A DNA stretch of 64,000 nt from Pelecanus crispus (lineage: Eukaryota > Chordata > Aves > Pelecaniformes > Pelecanidae): contig NC_134646.1 in NCBI RefSeq assembly GCF_030463565.1, positions 66,853,710 through 66,917,709 on the forward strand, given 5' to 3'. Positions 49,592 to 59,224 of the stretch are shown piece by piece. A program made the translations under genes and the position numbers. The notes under the pieces were generated by a model, which did not search any database, was not told the DNA's origin, and saw only the letters and a list, made by a program, of their open reading frames with translations. Within the stretch, counting starts at the first letter, position 1; every line of letters begins with the position of its first letter.

Positions 49592-51574
49592 TTGCAGCAT
49601 GTGTTAAAGCTTGCTGTCAGTTTGTGTAGTGTGCTATGCTCTGCAGTGATTCATGATCTTTTGCTTGGGAGGCTCCTTATCAAAGCCCTGACCTTGAGCA
49701 TTCTTTGGTATTTGGGTTTCATACAGAAGTCACTACTGTACTTCGGGTACTACCTCATAGAGAGAGTTAGCAATTATACTTCTTACTCTGAGAGGCTTGT
49801 TGTGGAGGAAATACAGAATGGCACCTTTGCTGCTTTCTTCTATGATGTTTCCTCCTTCATTACAACAACTTTCCTGTATCTTGAACACCCCTGGGCAGTT
49901 AAGATACTTCTATTGATAATTCTTGGGAATGTTGTTTCCATTTTGATAAAGGTCAGTAAGCAGTTTAAAAATACCATCCAGAGATCTACCCCAAGGCTGG
50001 ATAGTTATGAGTGGCAGGGTGTGTGGGATCGTATGCGCAAGTACCTAGGGCAGTGGGGACCTCCAGTGTTTTGGAACTTCACCCCTGAACAAGTGCAGAA
50101 TCCTGAAGAATTAGTAAAGTATTTGGAAGAAGTATGTTGTCACCCTGGTAGCTCCAGAGAGACACAAATCATTGCAACATGCTGGGGACTGGCCCATGCC
50201 TATCGAGCCGTGGTCAACGCTAATCAGTACCCTCAAAAGAAAGAGAAGGTCTCTGGATCTGATGACAAAACAACAAGCACTGTGGCTACTCAAACCCCCA
50301 CTACAGGCCCTGCGGCTACTCCAACCCCCACTACAGGCCTTGCAGCTACTCAAACCCCTGCCCCAGGCACTGTGGCTACTCCAGCCACAGCCATGAGCAC
50401 TGCGGCTACTCAAACCCCAGTGACAGACACTGTGGCTAAACCAGAGAACCAACCTGCGCCGGTATCAGTTGCCCCTATACAGAAGAAAAAATACACGAGG
50501 AAATCAGTTCGTTTAGTAAGGGATGAAGATGAACCAGGGCCATCACGAGAACCAGAGGAGGAAGAACCCATAAATGAGATGGTGACCACCCGATCCCTAT
50601 CCCTGAGTGAGCTGCGAGATATGCGAAAAGATTTCGGTCGTCATCCAGGCGAGCACATCATCACCTGGCTGCTCCGATGCTGGGATAACGGGGCCAGTAG
50701 CCTGGATTTAGAGGGTAGGGAAGCCAAGCAGCTGGGATCCCTTTCCAGGGAAGGGGGCATTGACAAAGCAATTGGAAAAGGGGCAAAACCGCTCAGCCTC
50801 TGGAGGCGACTTCTGTCAAGCGTGAAGGAAAGGTATCCCTTCAAGGAGGATGTTTTATACCGCCCAAGCAAATGGACCACCGTAGAGAAAGGTATCCAGT
50901 ACCTGAGGGAATTAGGCGTGCTGGAGGTGATTTACAGTGACCTGAATGATGAGCGGTTAACCAAAGACCCAGATGAAGTCAGGTGCACACAATCCATGTG
51001 GCGGAAGGTGGTACGGAGCGCACCAGCATCGTATTCCAACTCGTTGGCAATACTAGCCTGGAAAGACGACGAGGCACCAACGGTGGATGAAGTGGCTAGA
51101 CAACTCCGGGACTACGAAGAAAAGCTCTCTTCCTCCCTACGGGCCTGTGTCTCGGCTGTGGAAAAACTGTCTGAAAAAATATGCCAAGAGTTCCAACAAC
51201 TCAGAGAGGATCTGTCCTACTCCCCACCTGCACGGACCAGTGTCTCAGCCATTAGGAGTCAACGTCCCTATGCTCAAGAGAGAGGATATAGAGGATACAC
51301 ACCACGGGGCACCCTGTGGTTTTACCTGCGTGATTATGGAGAGGACATGAGGAAGTGGGATGGAAAACCCACCTCAACCTTAGAGGCACGGGTGCGTGAA
51401 TTGCAAGGAAAAACTATTAGAAAAGGCGGTTCTCCCAGGAAAATTGCAGCTCCAGTTTCCAGTGAGCAGTTCCCGAGACAGAGTAAGAGGGCTAATTTTA
51501 CTTCCGACCTTGATCAGGGAACTTTTGATTCACATTTACAGGAAGTGAACAGCGAATACTGTGACCAGTGTTAG
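49592..51574 (+). CDS. gag: Gag-like polyprotein of the provirus
   Basis: An uninterrupted frame of about 660 codons ending at TAG 51572-51574. It opens at 49571 after TGA, but the codon at 49592 is TTG and the first in-frame ATG is only at 50033. An ATG at 49579 lies one frame off, separated by a T9 run. Numbering from 49592: residues 1-120 hold several hydrophobic, membrane-like segments (about 5-55 and 103-120). Residues 229-282 are about five 10-residue Thr/Pro/Ala repeats. 305-330 is charged and acidic, and 345-515 is the likely capsid region (RHPGEHIITWLLRCWDNG; LGSLSREGGIDKAIGKG). 500-545 is helical and 600-640 basic. No CCHC zinc knuckle is visible, so RNA binding may rest on the basic region. 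It is assigned as Gag from its position before pol and from the family pattern in birds. Confidence 0.85.
   Translation: MQHVLKLAVSLCSVLCSAVIHDLLLGRLLIKALTLSILWYLGFIQKSLLYFGYYLIERVSNYTSYSERLVVEEIQNGTFAAFFYDVSSFITTTFLYLEHPWAVKILLLIILGNVVSILIKVSKQFKNTIQRSTPRLDSYEWQGVWDRMRKYLGQWGPPVFWNFTPEQVQNPEELVKYLEEVCCHPGSSRETQIIATCWGLAHAYRAVVNANQYPQKKEKVSGSDDKTTSTVATQTPTTGPAATPTPTTGLAATQTPAPGTVATPATAMSTAATQTPVTDTVAKPENQPAPVSVAPIQKKKYTRKSVRLVRDEDEPGPSREPEEEEPINEMVTTRSLSLSELRDMRKDFGRHPGEHIITWLLRCWDNGASSLDLEGREAKQLGSLSREGGIDKAIGKGAKPLSLWRRLLSSVKERYPFKEDVLYRPSKWTTVEKGIQYLRELGVLEVIYSDLNDERLTKDPDEVRCTQSMWRKVVRSAPASYSNSLAILAWKDDEAPTVDEVARQLRDYEEKLSSSLRACVSAVEKLSEKICQEFQQLREDLSYSPPARTSVSAIRSQRPYAQERGYRGYTPRGTLWFYLRDYGEDMRKWDGKPTSTLEARVRELQGKTIRKGGSPRKIAAPVSSEQFPRQSKRANFTSDLDQGTFDSHLQEVNSEYCDQC
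50277..50440 (+). repeat. 30-bp in-frame tandem repeats in gag
   Basis: About five imperfect 30-bp units of the type 'actgtggctactcaaacccc' encode 10-residue Ala-Thr-Gln-Thr-Pro blocks (residues 229-282 of the frame). The period divides by three, so copy-number change would not break the frame. Confidence 0.88.
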
Positions 51575-51608
51575 AGGGGCCCTGCCTCCAGCCAGGTGGA
51601 GGAAAGGG
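51572..51608 (+). promoter_or_regulatory. Gag-Pol UAG readthrough site with downstream hairpin
   Basis: Gag ends at UAG (51572-51574) and pol continues in the same frame with no other stop. Five bases later a hairpin can form: ccct (51580-51583) pairs with aggg (51605-51608), and cctcc (51585-51589) with ggagg (51598-51602), around an 8-base loop. Suppression of a gag UAG helped by a downstream RNA structure is established for gammaretroviruses; here it is inferred. Confidence 0.7.
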
Positions 51609-54600
51609 ACAACCGGGTTTACTGGACTGTGTGGATTCGATGGCCTGGAACGTCAGACCCACAGGAGTATAAGGCTCTAGTGGACACTGGTGCACAGTGC
51701 ACGCTAATGCCATCAAACTATAGAGGGGCAGAACCCATTTGTATTTCTGGAGTGACAGGGGGATCCCAACAGCTAACTGTACTGGAAGCTGAAGTGAGCC
51801 TAACTGGGAATGAGTGGCAAAAGCACCCCATTGTGACTGGCCCAGATGCTCCGTGCATCCTTGGCATAGACTACCTCAGGAGAGGGTATTTCAAGGACCC
51901 AAAAGGGTACCGGTGGGCTTTTGGTATAGCTGCTTTGGAGACAGAGGAAATTAAACAGTTGTCCACCTTGCCCGGTCTCTCAGAGGACCCTTCGATTGTA
52001 GGGTTGCTGAAGGTTGAGGAACAACAGGTGCCGATTGCTACCACAACTGTGCACAGGCGGCAATATCGCACCAACCGAGACTCCCTGATTCCCATCCATA
52101 ACCTGATTCGTCGACTGGAGAGCCAGGGAGTGATCAGCAAGACTCGCTCACCCTTTAACAGTCCCATATGGCCAGTGCGAAAGTCTAATGGGGAGTGGAG
52201 ACTAACAGTGGACTATCGTGGCCTGAACGAAGTTACACCGCCGCTGAGTGCTGCCATGCCAGACATGCTAGAACTTCAATATGAACTGGAGTCAAAGGCA
52301 GCCAAGTGGTATGCCACAATTGATATTGCTAATGCATTTTTCTCCATCCCTTTGGCAGCAGAGTGCAGACCCCAGTTTGCTTTTACCTGGAGGGGTGTTC
52401 AGTACACCTGGAACCGACTGCCCCAGGGGTGGAAGCACAGCCCCACCATTTGCCATGGACTGATCCAGACAGCACTGGAACAGGGTGAAGCTCCAGAACA
52501 TCTGCAGTACATTGATGACATCATTGTGTGGGGCAACACAGCAGAAGACGTTTTTGAGAAGGGAAAGAAAATAGTCCAAATCCTTCTGAAGGCTGGTTTT
52601 GCCATAAAACAGAGTAAGGTCAAGGGGCCTGCACAGGAGATCCAGTTTTTAGGAATAAAATGGCAAGATGGACGTCGTCAGATCCCAATGGATGTGATCA
52701 ACAAAATAACAGCTATGTCCCCACCAACTAGCAAAAAGGAAACACAAGCTTTCTTAGGCGTTGTGGGGTTTTGGAGAATGCATATTCCAAATTACAGCCA
52801 GATTGTAAGCCCTCTCTATCAAGTGACCCGGAAGAAGAACGAATTCAAATGGGGCCCTGAGCAACAACAAGCCTTTGAACAAATTAAACGTGAGATAGTT
52901 CATGCAGTAGCCCTCGGGCCAGTCCGGGCAGGGCAGGATATTAAAAATGTGCTCTACACCGCAGCCGGGGAGAATGGCCCTACCTGGAGCCTCTGGCAGA
53001 AAGCACCAGGGGAGACTCGAGGTCGACCCCTAGGGTTTTGGAGTCGGGGATACAGAGGATCCGAAGCCCGCTATACTCCAACTGAGAAAGAGATACTGGC
53101 AGCATATGAAGGGGTTCGAGCTGCTTCAGAAGTGGTTGGTACTGAAGCACAGCTCCTGCTGGCACCCCGACTGCCGGTGTTGGGCTGGATGTTCAAAGGG
53201 AGGGTCCCCTCTACACATCATGCAACTGATGCTACATGGAGTAAGTGGGTTGCATTGATCACACAACGGGCTCGAATAGGAAACCCCAGTCGCCCAGGAA
53301 TCTTGGAAGTGATCATGGACTGGCCAGAAGGAAAAAACCTTAGAATATCACCAGAGGAGGAGGTGACACGTGCTGAAGAGGCCCCACTGTATAATAAATT
53401 GCCAGAAAATGAAAAGCAATATGCCCTGTTCACTGATGGGTCCTGTCGTCTTGTGGGAAAGCATCGGAGGTGGAAAGCTGCTGTATGGAGTCCTATACGA
53501 CAAGTCGCAGAAACTGCTGAAGGAGAAGGGGAGTCGAGTCAGTTTGCAGAGGTGAAAGCCATTCAGCTGGCTTTAGATATTGCTGAAAGAGAAAAGTGGC
53601 CAATCCTTTATCTCTATACTGACTCATGGATGGTGGCAAATGCCCTGTGGGGGTGGCTGCAGCAATGGAAGCAGAGCAACTGGCAGCGCAGAGGCAAACC
53701 AATCTGGGCTGCCGCATTGTGGCAAGATATTGCTGCCCGGGTAGAGAACCTGGTTGTAAAAGTTCGTCATGTAGATGCTCATGTACCTAAGAGTCGGGCC
53801 ACTGAAGAACATCAAAACAACCAGCAAGTAGATCAGGCTGCTAAGATTGAAGTGGCTCAGGTGGATTTGGACTGGCAACATAAGGGTGAATTATTTATAG
53901 CTCGGTGGGCCCATGACGCCTCAGGCCATCAAGGAAGGGATGCAACGTATAAATGGGCTCGTGATCGAGGGGTGGACTTAACTATGGACAGTATTGCACA
54001 GGTTATTCATGAATGTGAAACATGCGCTGCAATCAAGCAAGCCAAGCAGTTCAAGCCCCTTGGGTATAGTGAACGATGGCTGAAATATAAATATGGGGAG
54101 GCCTGGCAGATTGATTACATCACGCTCCCACAGACCCGCCAAGGCAAGCGCTATGTGCTCACCATGGTGGAAGCAACCACTGGATGGCTGGAAACATATC
54201 CCGTGCCCCATGCCACCGCCCGGAACACCATCCTGGGCCTTGAAAAGCAAGTCCTGTGGCGACATGGCACCCCAGAAAGAATTGAGTCAGACAACGGGAC
54301 TCATTTCCGAAACAACCTCATAGACACCTGGGCCAAAGAGCACGGCATTGAGTGGGTGTATCACATCCCTTACCATGCACCAGCCTCCGGGAAGATTGAG
54401 CGATACAATGGATTGTTAAAGACTACCCTGAGAGCAATGGGTGGTGGGACGTTTAAACATTGGGATACGCATTTAGCAAAAGCCACCTGGTTAGTCAACA
54501 CCAGGGGATCTGCCAATCGAGCTGGCCCTGCCCAATCAAAACTTTTACGTACTGTAGAAGGAGATAAAGTTCCTGTAGTGCACATGAAAAATATGCTGGG

Positions 54601-54757
54601 GAAGACAGTCTGGGTTACTTCCCCCTCTGGCAAAGGCAAACCCATTCGTGGGATTGCTTTTGCTCAAGGACCTGGGTGCACTTGGTGGGTGATGCGAAAG
54701 GATGGGGAAGCCCAATGTGTACCTCAAGGGAATTTGATTTTGGGTGAAAATAACTAA
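51575..54757 (+). CDS. pol: Pol polyprotein: protease, RT, RNase H, integrase
   Basis: Open from the codon after the gag UAG to TAA at 54755-54757, more than 1050 codons with no stop. There is no early in-frame ATG, so it is probably made as Gag-Pol by readthrough. Counting the GTG at 51596 as 1: the aspartic protease has LVDTG at 28-32. Reverse transcriptase has D243 (ATIDIANAFF) and YIDD at 305-308. RNase H has D614 (FTDGS), E652, D676 (YTDS) and D746. Integrase has a zinc site H773, H778, C807, C810 and catalytic D840, D899, E935, with 35 residues between the last two. All expected catalytic residues are present. YIDD and the overall layout suggest class III (ERVL-like). No dUTPase follows the integrase. 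Confidence 0.95.
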   Translation, partial: RGPASSQVEERDNRVYWTVWIRWPGTSDPQEYKALVDTGAQCTLMPSNYRGAEPICISGVTGGSQQLTVLEAEVSLTGNEWQKHPIVTGPDAPCILGIDYLRRGYFKDPKGYRWAFGIAALETEEIKQLSTLPGLSEDPSIVGLLKVEEQQVPIATTTVHRRQYRTNRDSLIPIHNLIRRLESQGVISKTRSPFNSPIWPVRKSNGEWRLTVDYRGLNEVTPPLSAAMPDMLELQYELESKAAKWYATIDIANAFFSIPLAAECRPQFAFTWRGVQYTWNRLPQGWKHSPTICHGLIQTALEQGEAPEHLQYIDDIIVWGNTAEDVFEKGKKIVQILLKAGFAIKQSKVKGPAQEIQFLGIKWQDGRRQIPMDVINKITAMSPPTSKKETQAFLGVVGFWRMHIPNYSQIVSPLYQVTRKKNEFKWGPEQQQAFEQIKREIVHAVALGPVRAGQDIKNVLYTAAGENGPTWSLWQKAPGETRGRPLGFWSRGYRGSEARYTPTEKEILAAYEGVRAASEVVGTEAQLLLAPRLPVLGWMFKGRVPSTHHATDATWSKWVALITQRARIGNPSRPGILEVIMDWPEGKNLRISPEEEVTRAEEAPLYNKLPENEKQYALFTDGSCRLVGKHRRWKAAVWSPIRQVAETAEGEGESSQFAEVKAIQLALDIAEREKWPILYLYTDSWMVANALWGWLQQWKQSNWQRRGKPIWAAALWQDIAARVENLVVKVRHVDAHVPKSRATEEHQNNQQVDQAAKIEVAQVDLDWQHKGELFIARWAHDASGHQGRDATYKWARDRGVDLTMDSIAQVIHECETCAAIKQAKQFKPLGYSERWLKYKYGEAWQIDYITLPQTRQGKRYVLTMVEATTGWLETYPVPHATARNTILGLEKQVLWRHGTPERIESDNGTHFRNNLIDTWAKEHGIEWVYHIPYHAPASGKIERYNGLLKTTLRAMGGGTFKHWDTHLAKATWLVNTRGSANRAGPAQSKLLRTVEGDKVPVVHMKNMLGKTVWVTSPSGKGKPIRGIAFAQGPGCTWWVMRKDGEAQCVPQGNLILGENN

Positions 54758-55214
54758 TGAACTGAATTGTATAATATTAATTGCTTTATAATACTGTATG
54801 TTATCTCTTAACTATATGTTATCTCTTAACTGCATGTTAATATAATAATATAGTAGGTTAATATTAAGTATATAATACTGTATATTATGATTGCTATATG
54901 CCACATCAATGGTATTGCAGTAAGAATTGCCCAGCTTAATGAAAATGAACTTTGATGAAACCATTTTGGAATGAGAACTGACTTCAGCATGCAACAGTCC
55001 AACACTGCACACCACCTCTCCTGCTCTGAAAGACTGTGATGACAGATGGAACCCAAAGTCATGGACTAAATGAACTCAATGGACATTTTAGAGGGATGGG
55101 CCATAGACGAAGGGAATGATATCTGTGTGTATATCAAGATAGGGAAAGTGGTGGTGATTAATTGGAACATATTGGAAAGGGGAGGGCCTGTGCATGACTT
55201 AGATGGTATAGAAT
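54758..55214 (+). other. Provirus tail after pol, no env
   Basis: About 460 AT-rich bases between pol and the polypurine region. No frame encodes a signal peptide, a transmembrane segment with a furin site, or any recognisable Env. A 17-bp sequence (tatgttatctcttaact) is duplicated with an 18-bp period at 54797-54831. Confidence 0.85.
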
Positions 55215-55224
55215 AAGGGGTGGA
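55174..55224 (+). promoter_or_regulatory. Polypurine tract candidates
   Basis: Two purine runs precede the 3' LTR: ggaaaggggaggg at 55174-55186 (13 purines, about 40 bases upstream) and aaggggtgga at 55215-55224, 3 bases from the LTR. The second is in the normal place for priming plus-strand DNA but includes a T. The first is purer but displaced. Confidence 0.5.
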
Positions 55225-55227
55225 TAC

Positions 55228-55798
55228 TGTCCTGGTTTCGGCTGGGATAGAGTTAATTTTCTTCCTAGCAGCAGGCATAGTGCTGTGTTTTGGATTTAGT
55301 AGGAGAAGAATGTTGATAACATGCTGATGTTTTCAGTTGTTGCTGAGTACTGCTTATGCTAGTCAAGGACTTTTTCAGCTTCCCATGCTCTGCCAGGCGC
55401 ACAAGAAACTGGGAGGGGGCACAGCCAGAATAGTTGATCCAAACTGACCAAAGGGCTATTCCATACCATATGACGTCATGCTCAGTATATAAACTGGGGG
55501 GGGTTAGTCGGGGAGCAGCGATCGCTGCTCGGGAACTGTCTGGGTATCGGTCGGCGGGTGGTGAGCAATTGCATTGTGCATCACTTGTTTCGTGTATCAT
55601 TATTATTATTATCATTATTATACTGTTACTATTAGCATTACTATTTTACTTTACTTCAATTATTAAACTGTTCTTATCTCAGCCCAGGAGTGTTTCTCAC
55701 TCTTACTCCTCCAATTCTCTCCCCCATCCCATCGGGGTAGGGGGAGTGAGCGAGCGGCTGCGTGGTGCTTAGTTGCTGGCTGGGGCTAAACCACGACA
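55228..55798 (+). repeat. 3' LTR (571 bp)
   Basis: Same length and termini as the 5' LTR, with one substitution (A at 55447 against C at 49116). CRE 55471-55478, TATA 55486-55493, palindrome 55513-55530 and ATTAAA 55662-55667 are all preserved. The ATT microsatellite has the same length in both LTRs, consistent with a recent insertion. Confidence 0.95.
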
Positions 55799-55802
55799 TT
55801 AC
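55799..55802. repeat. Target-site duplication, right copy (TTAC)
   Basis: The exact copy of 48893-48896, immediately after the GACA end of the 3' LTR. Confidence 0.85.
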
Positions 55803-55942
55803 TAAAGATGCTATCTGAATAAGCACAACAAGAGAATAAAAATGTAATTTTAATAACAATGTAGATTATGTAGCACTGGCACCCAGTTTCCCTTTTTCAT
55901 ATTAATATCGATAAATTACTCTGCATGAATTGCTTAAGCTTA

Positions 55943-56246
55943 CAGGTGCTGATCTCTTCTCCCTGGTATCCAGTGACAGGGTGCATGGGAATGGTTCAAA
56001 GCTGCACCAGGGGAGGTTTAGGCTGGACATTAGGAAACATTTCTTTACTGAGAGGGCAGTCAAACAGTGGAACAGGCTTCCTAGAGAGGTGGTCGACACC
56101 CCAAGCCTGTCAGTGTTTAAGAGGCATTTGGACAATGCCTTTAACAACACGCTTTAAGTTGGTCAGCCCTGAAGTGGTCATGCAGTTGGACTAGATGATT
56201 GTTGTAGGTCCTTTCCAACTGAAAGGGTCTATTCTATTCTATTCTC
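55943..56246 (+). mobile_element. CR1 LINE 3' end fragment, second subfamily
   Basis: The fragment shows the CR1 order: 'gctgcaccaggggaggttta', 'ctggacattaggaaacattt', 'gaacaggcttcctagagagg', then 'ttggactagatgattgttgt' and 'aggtcctttccaactgaaa', ending in (attct)n. The tail repeat is ATTCT rather than ATTCTATG, and the 3' block differs from the copies at 10846, 36392 and 45014, so it is another CR1 subfamily. The short open frames inside are CR1 shadows. Confidence 0.92.
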
Positions 56247-59224
56247 ATTTACCTTTCAAGTAGAACTCAGATCCAGAGTTCTTGTTTATTTGTCTTTAGC
56301 TGTGTCTATATGAGAAAGACAGAGCCTGGCATAGGCGCACGCCTTGCAAATTTGCTTCCAAGGCCTTTACTTCCACCCATCGGAGAGCCAAACCACAGAA
56401 AAATAGTCTTTATAAAAAGCTAGCAGCACATGTGATCAGACCGGCTGCAAGTTTTGAAGAGAAACCTTACTGTCACAATAGATGGTATTATACAGTCTTG
56501 AACCAATAGAAACATGCAACATCTGGGCAAAAATAAGCACTACAAAGAAAAGTCTGTAAAATGTAAACTCTGAATACACAAGGAGCTGAATGATTATGTG
56601 CACACAGCGGGCACATAAGAGTGCTAAGCAGCACTCTTCCACCCCTACCCATGCCTGTAAGAAAAAAGCCATTTCACAAAAGCTTTCTGGTAAGGGGAAT
56701 GAAACAGTAGAGAAACAAACTCCGCAAAGTTTGGAGATTCTACACTACACAGAGATGACTGTACTACCAGCTATGTGACATTGTATCAGATTATGTGGTG
56801 AATATGGTTCCAATAGTGCATGATAAAATAAAATGTGGAAAATGCAGGCTCTATGGTTGTCTCAAGAAAAGGACAATTGATTGCAGAAGGCTTTGAGAGT
56901 ATTCTCAGGAATGTTTGATGCTGTATTTGTCCTGTTATTGTAATTACTCATATGCTACTGGCCATCATCAGCAGAGGAGGCTGACTAGTTTGACCTGTAG
57001 TCTGGCTGAGTACAGCCCTGCCTGTGCACCAGCGTTCAAGAGGAGGTTTTCAGCCTTAAGAAGAGGTGGTCATTGTGGAAGCCACAATGTAATGAGAATG
57101 TCTGAAAGTAACACCAGCTTTTGATACTGGTTGTTCTATGCAACATATATATCATCCCTGTAATAATCTTGTTAGAGTTTTGTTGGAGTGGAGTGGACTG
57201 ATTGTTCCTAAATCCTTGAAGCAAGAAATGTTACATCTGCGATACAGGATACCTAGATAAGAAAATCTAGACCATAGGTCAGAACCATGCTGTGCAGGGA
57301 TAAATGGACCTAAGTAGAGAAAAAATATCAATGGATGTTTAAAAACCAAAATTATGAAAAATAGCTGAATGAAAAATCTGGGAGGACAACTGCAGAAATT
57401 GTAAGACTGTGGTCTAAGGTTGGCATGGTTTTGTTTCTTTGCACTGCAGACAAATATGTATTGGGTTTGGATTATTACCATCATTGGCCAGAGTTGTATT
57501 GTTTGTGAAGGCAGCTACAAAATGGGTAATCTCACATGCCAGAAACCACTTGTAGTAAGAAATACTGAGCTGTAATTTGATAGTTCTGTGTTTAAATATT
57601 TATCAGAAGAACACGATAACAAGTGCTCTCCTCTGAGACCAGAATAGCCAATGGTTCCACTGAAGATAACATTAACATGGTTAAAATAATATTTTAAATA
57701 AAAAGCTAAGGAATGTTATACCCCTGCATGCAGAGCTGTCACCTGCAGGAGGTGTTGTTCAACAGAAAGGTTATTACCAAACAACCTGTCTGTTTAAGGA
57801 AGAAAATTAAAAATAAGGAGATGTGGAGTCTTTTACACACTAGAAGCAAGCACACAGAAATCACGAAGCACAAGCTACAGTCTATACTATGGCAGAACAA
57901 TATGCATATTAATATGAAAAGTAAATATAGGTAAAAAAAGCTTATTTTGGTTTTTTGAAGTTGTTTTTATGTTTTTTAAACCAGAACAGACTAAGAAAAT
58001 GAAGAAGATAAGCCTTCAGAGGAGGAAAGGGATTTGGATGCTGAATCCCAGAATCAGAAGGTCATGGAAGAGCCTGACATCCTTACAAGGATGGACTGAG
58101 AAGAACAATGCAAACACTAGAGCAAGCAAGATGTTTTACAGCTCTAGAAAGCTAAGCAAACCACCTCACAAGCTGAGAATATAAGGTATGGTGTCTCACA
58201 GTCCATACTTTGTCCTTTCCCTTTGGAAGAGGGAGATATAAACAGCTCTTCAGTGGTTTGTACTGAACCATGGTCTTCCTGGTATAATACCTTGGCACAG
58301 ACTAGCTGTTTGGAGTCAGTATTAGCAGCCTGACAGACTCAGAAATTCCTCTCCTTCTCTTATAAGGTCCTTCCACTGTTATCTGCTGGTCATTGTAGCA
58401 CAGACTCATCACAGCTACAGCTGCTACTCCAACAGGAAAGAGCTGTTGCAGAACAGGAGCAAACTACCACGATGCCAGTGACAAAAAGGTTGGTACTTTA
58501 AAGGAATATGGTCCAGTGAATCCATTCTCTTGCACACAAATGCAGCCTTTAAAAAAAAAAAAAAGGCGAAAAAAGACATGGCATTGTTGTCATCTTCTGC
58601 TTCACTAAAGTCAGCTCCCTTTGCATGTGTCCTTTCTTGAACAGTTAGCATCAGCCATGGCTAAACATATCCATTGTACCTTAGACTTGTGACCCCTTTA
58701 AGAAGGACACTATTCAAAATTCTTCCTCCTCTTTCACATTGAAACCCTTGAGTAGGAGGCACAAGGTTAGTAAAAGTCATCGCAAACCCAGGAAACCAGC
58801 TGCCAAGTGCTAACCACTCTTCTATCCTACCTAAAGAGCAGTCACTGACTCCCCTTAGTTTAAGGTCTTGTTTCTTGTTTGCAGGTGTCTGGGAAGAGAA
58901 AAAGTTTCTATCTACTTGATTACCCTGGATGAAGGCAGTGAAGTACCAGCCAGTGCAAATTCCTAACACATTCACCACAAAGAAACATATCCAAAGGCAT
59001 CCACTTCAGTCTGCTGACACAGGTCTAACATGCCATAGTGTTAAAAAAAAAGAAAAAAGATTGACATTGTGTAGTGTAAAAACTGTATTTTGTAGTTGCA
59101 GTTCACATTGTAACAAGTTTATGATAATAGGAATACACAAATATTGGTGTATTTATGTGCATGAAGCAGGCTTATGAGGCAGGAGTTTGGAGAAGGGAAG
59201 GATTCTGAAAAATCCATCAGAGCA
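56247..59224. other. Intergenic, nothing recognised
   Basis: AT-rich non-coding DNA with an A-run near 58552-58564. No exon, RNA gene or clear mobile element was supported. Confidence 0.5.

Larger units (their letters stand above)
48897..55798 (+). mobile_element. Nearly complete ERVL-like provirus without env
   Basis: A 6.9-kb provirus with 5' LTR 48897-49467, primer-binding site 49476-49493, gag to 51574, pol to 54757, a non-coding tail and 3' LTR 55228-55798. LTRs start TGTC and end GACA and differ at one of 571 positions (C at 49116, A at 55447), so the insertion is recent. gag and pol are in the same frame, separated by one UAG. The YIDD reverse-transcriptase motif and overall pol order fit class III (ERVL-like) elements that are common in birds; I did not compare it against a repeat library. 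No env or dUTPase region is visible. The TTAC duplication confirms a simple insertion. Confidence 0.95.

Noticed and set aside
49568..49600. Splice acceptor (T-rich tract plus gcag) at 49597
   Set aside because: It looks like an acceptor, but gag is normally read from unspliced RNA and no donor was identified in the leader; it was kept only as a caveat to the gag start.
51400..51571. CCHC zinc knuckle in Gag (C-terminal Cys pair)
   Set aside because: The terminal CDQC has no following His and Cys at the needed spacing, so it is not a zinc knuckle.
54758..55227. Possible env remnant after pol
   Set aside because: Only short frames, no signal peptide, furin-like site or transmembrane pattern; the element is called env-less.
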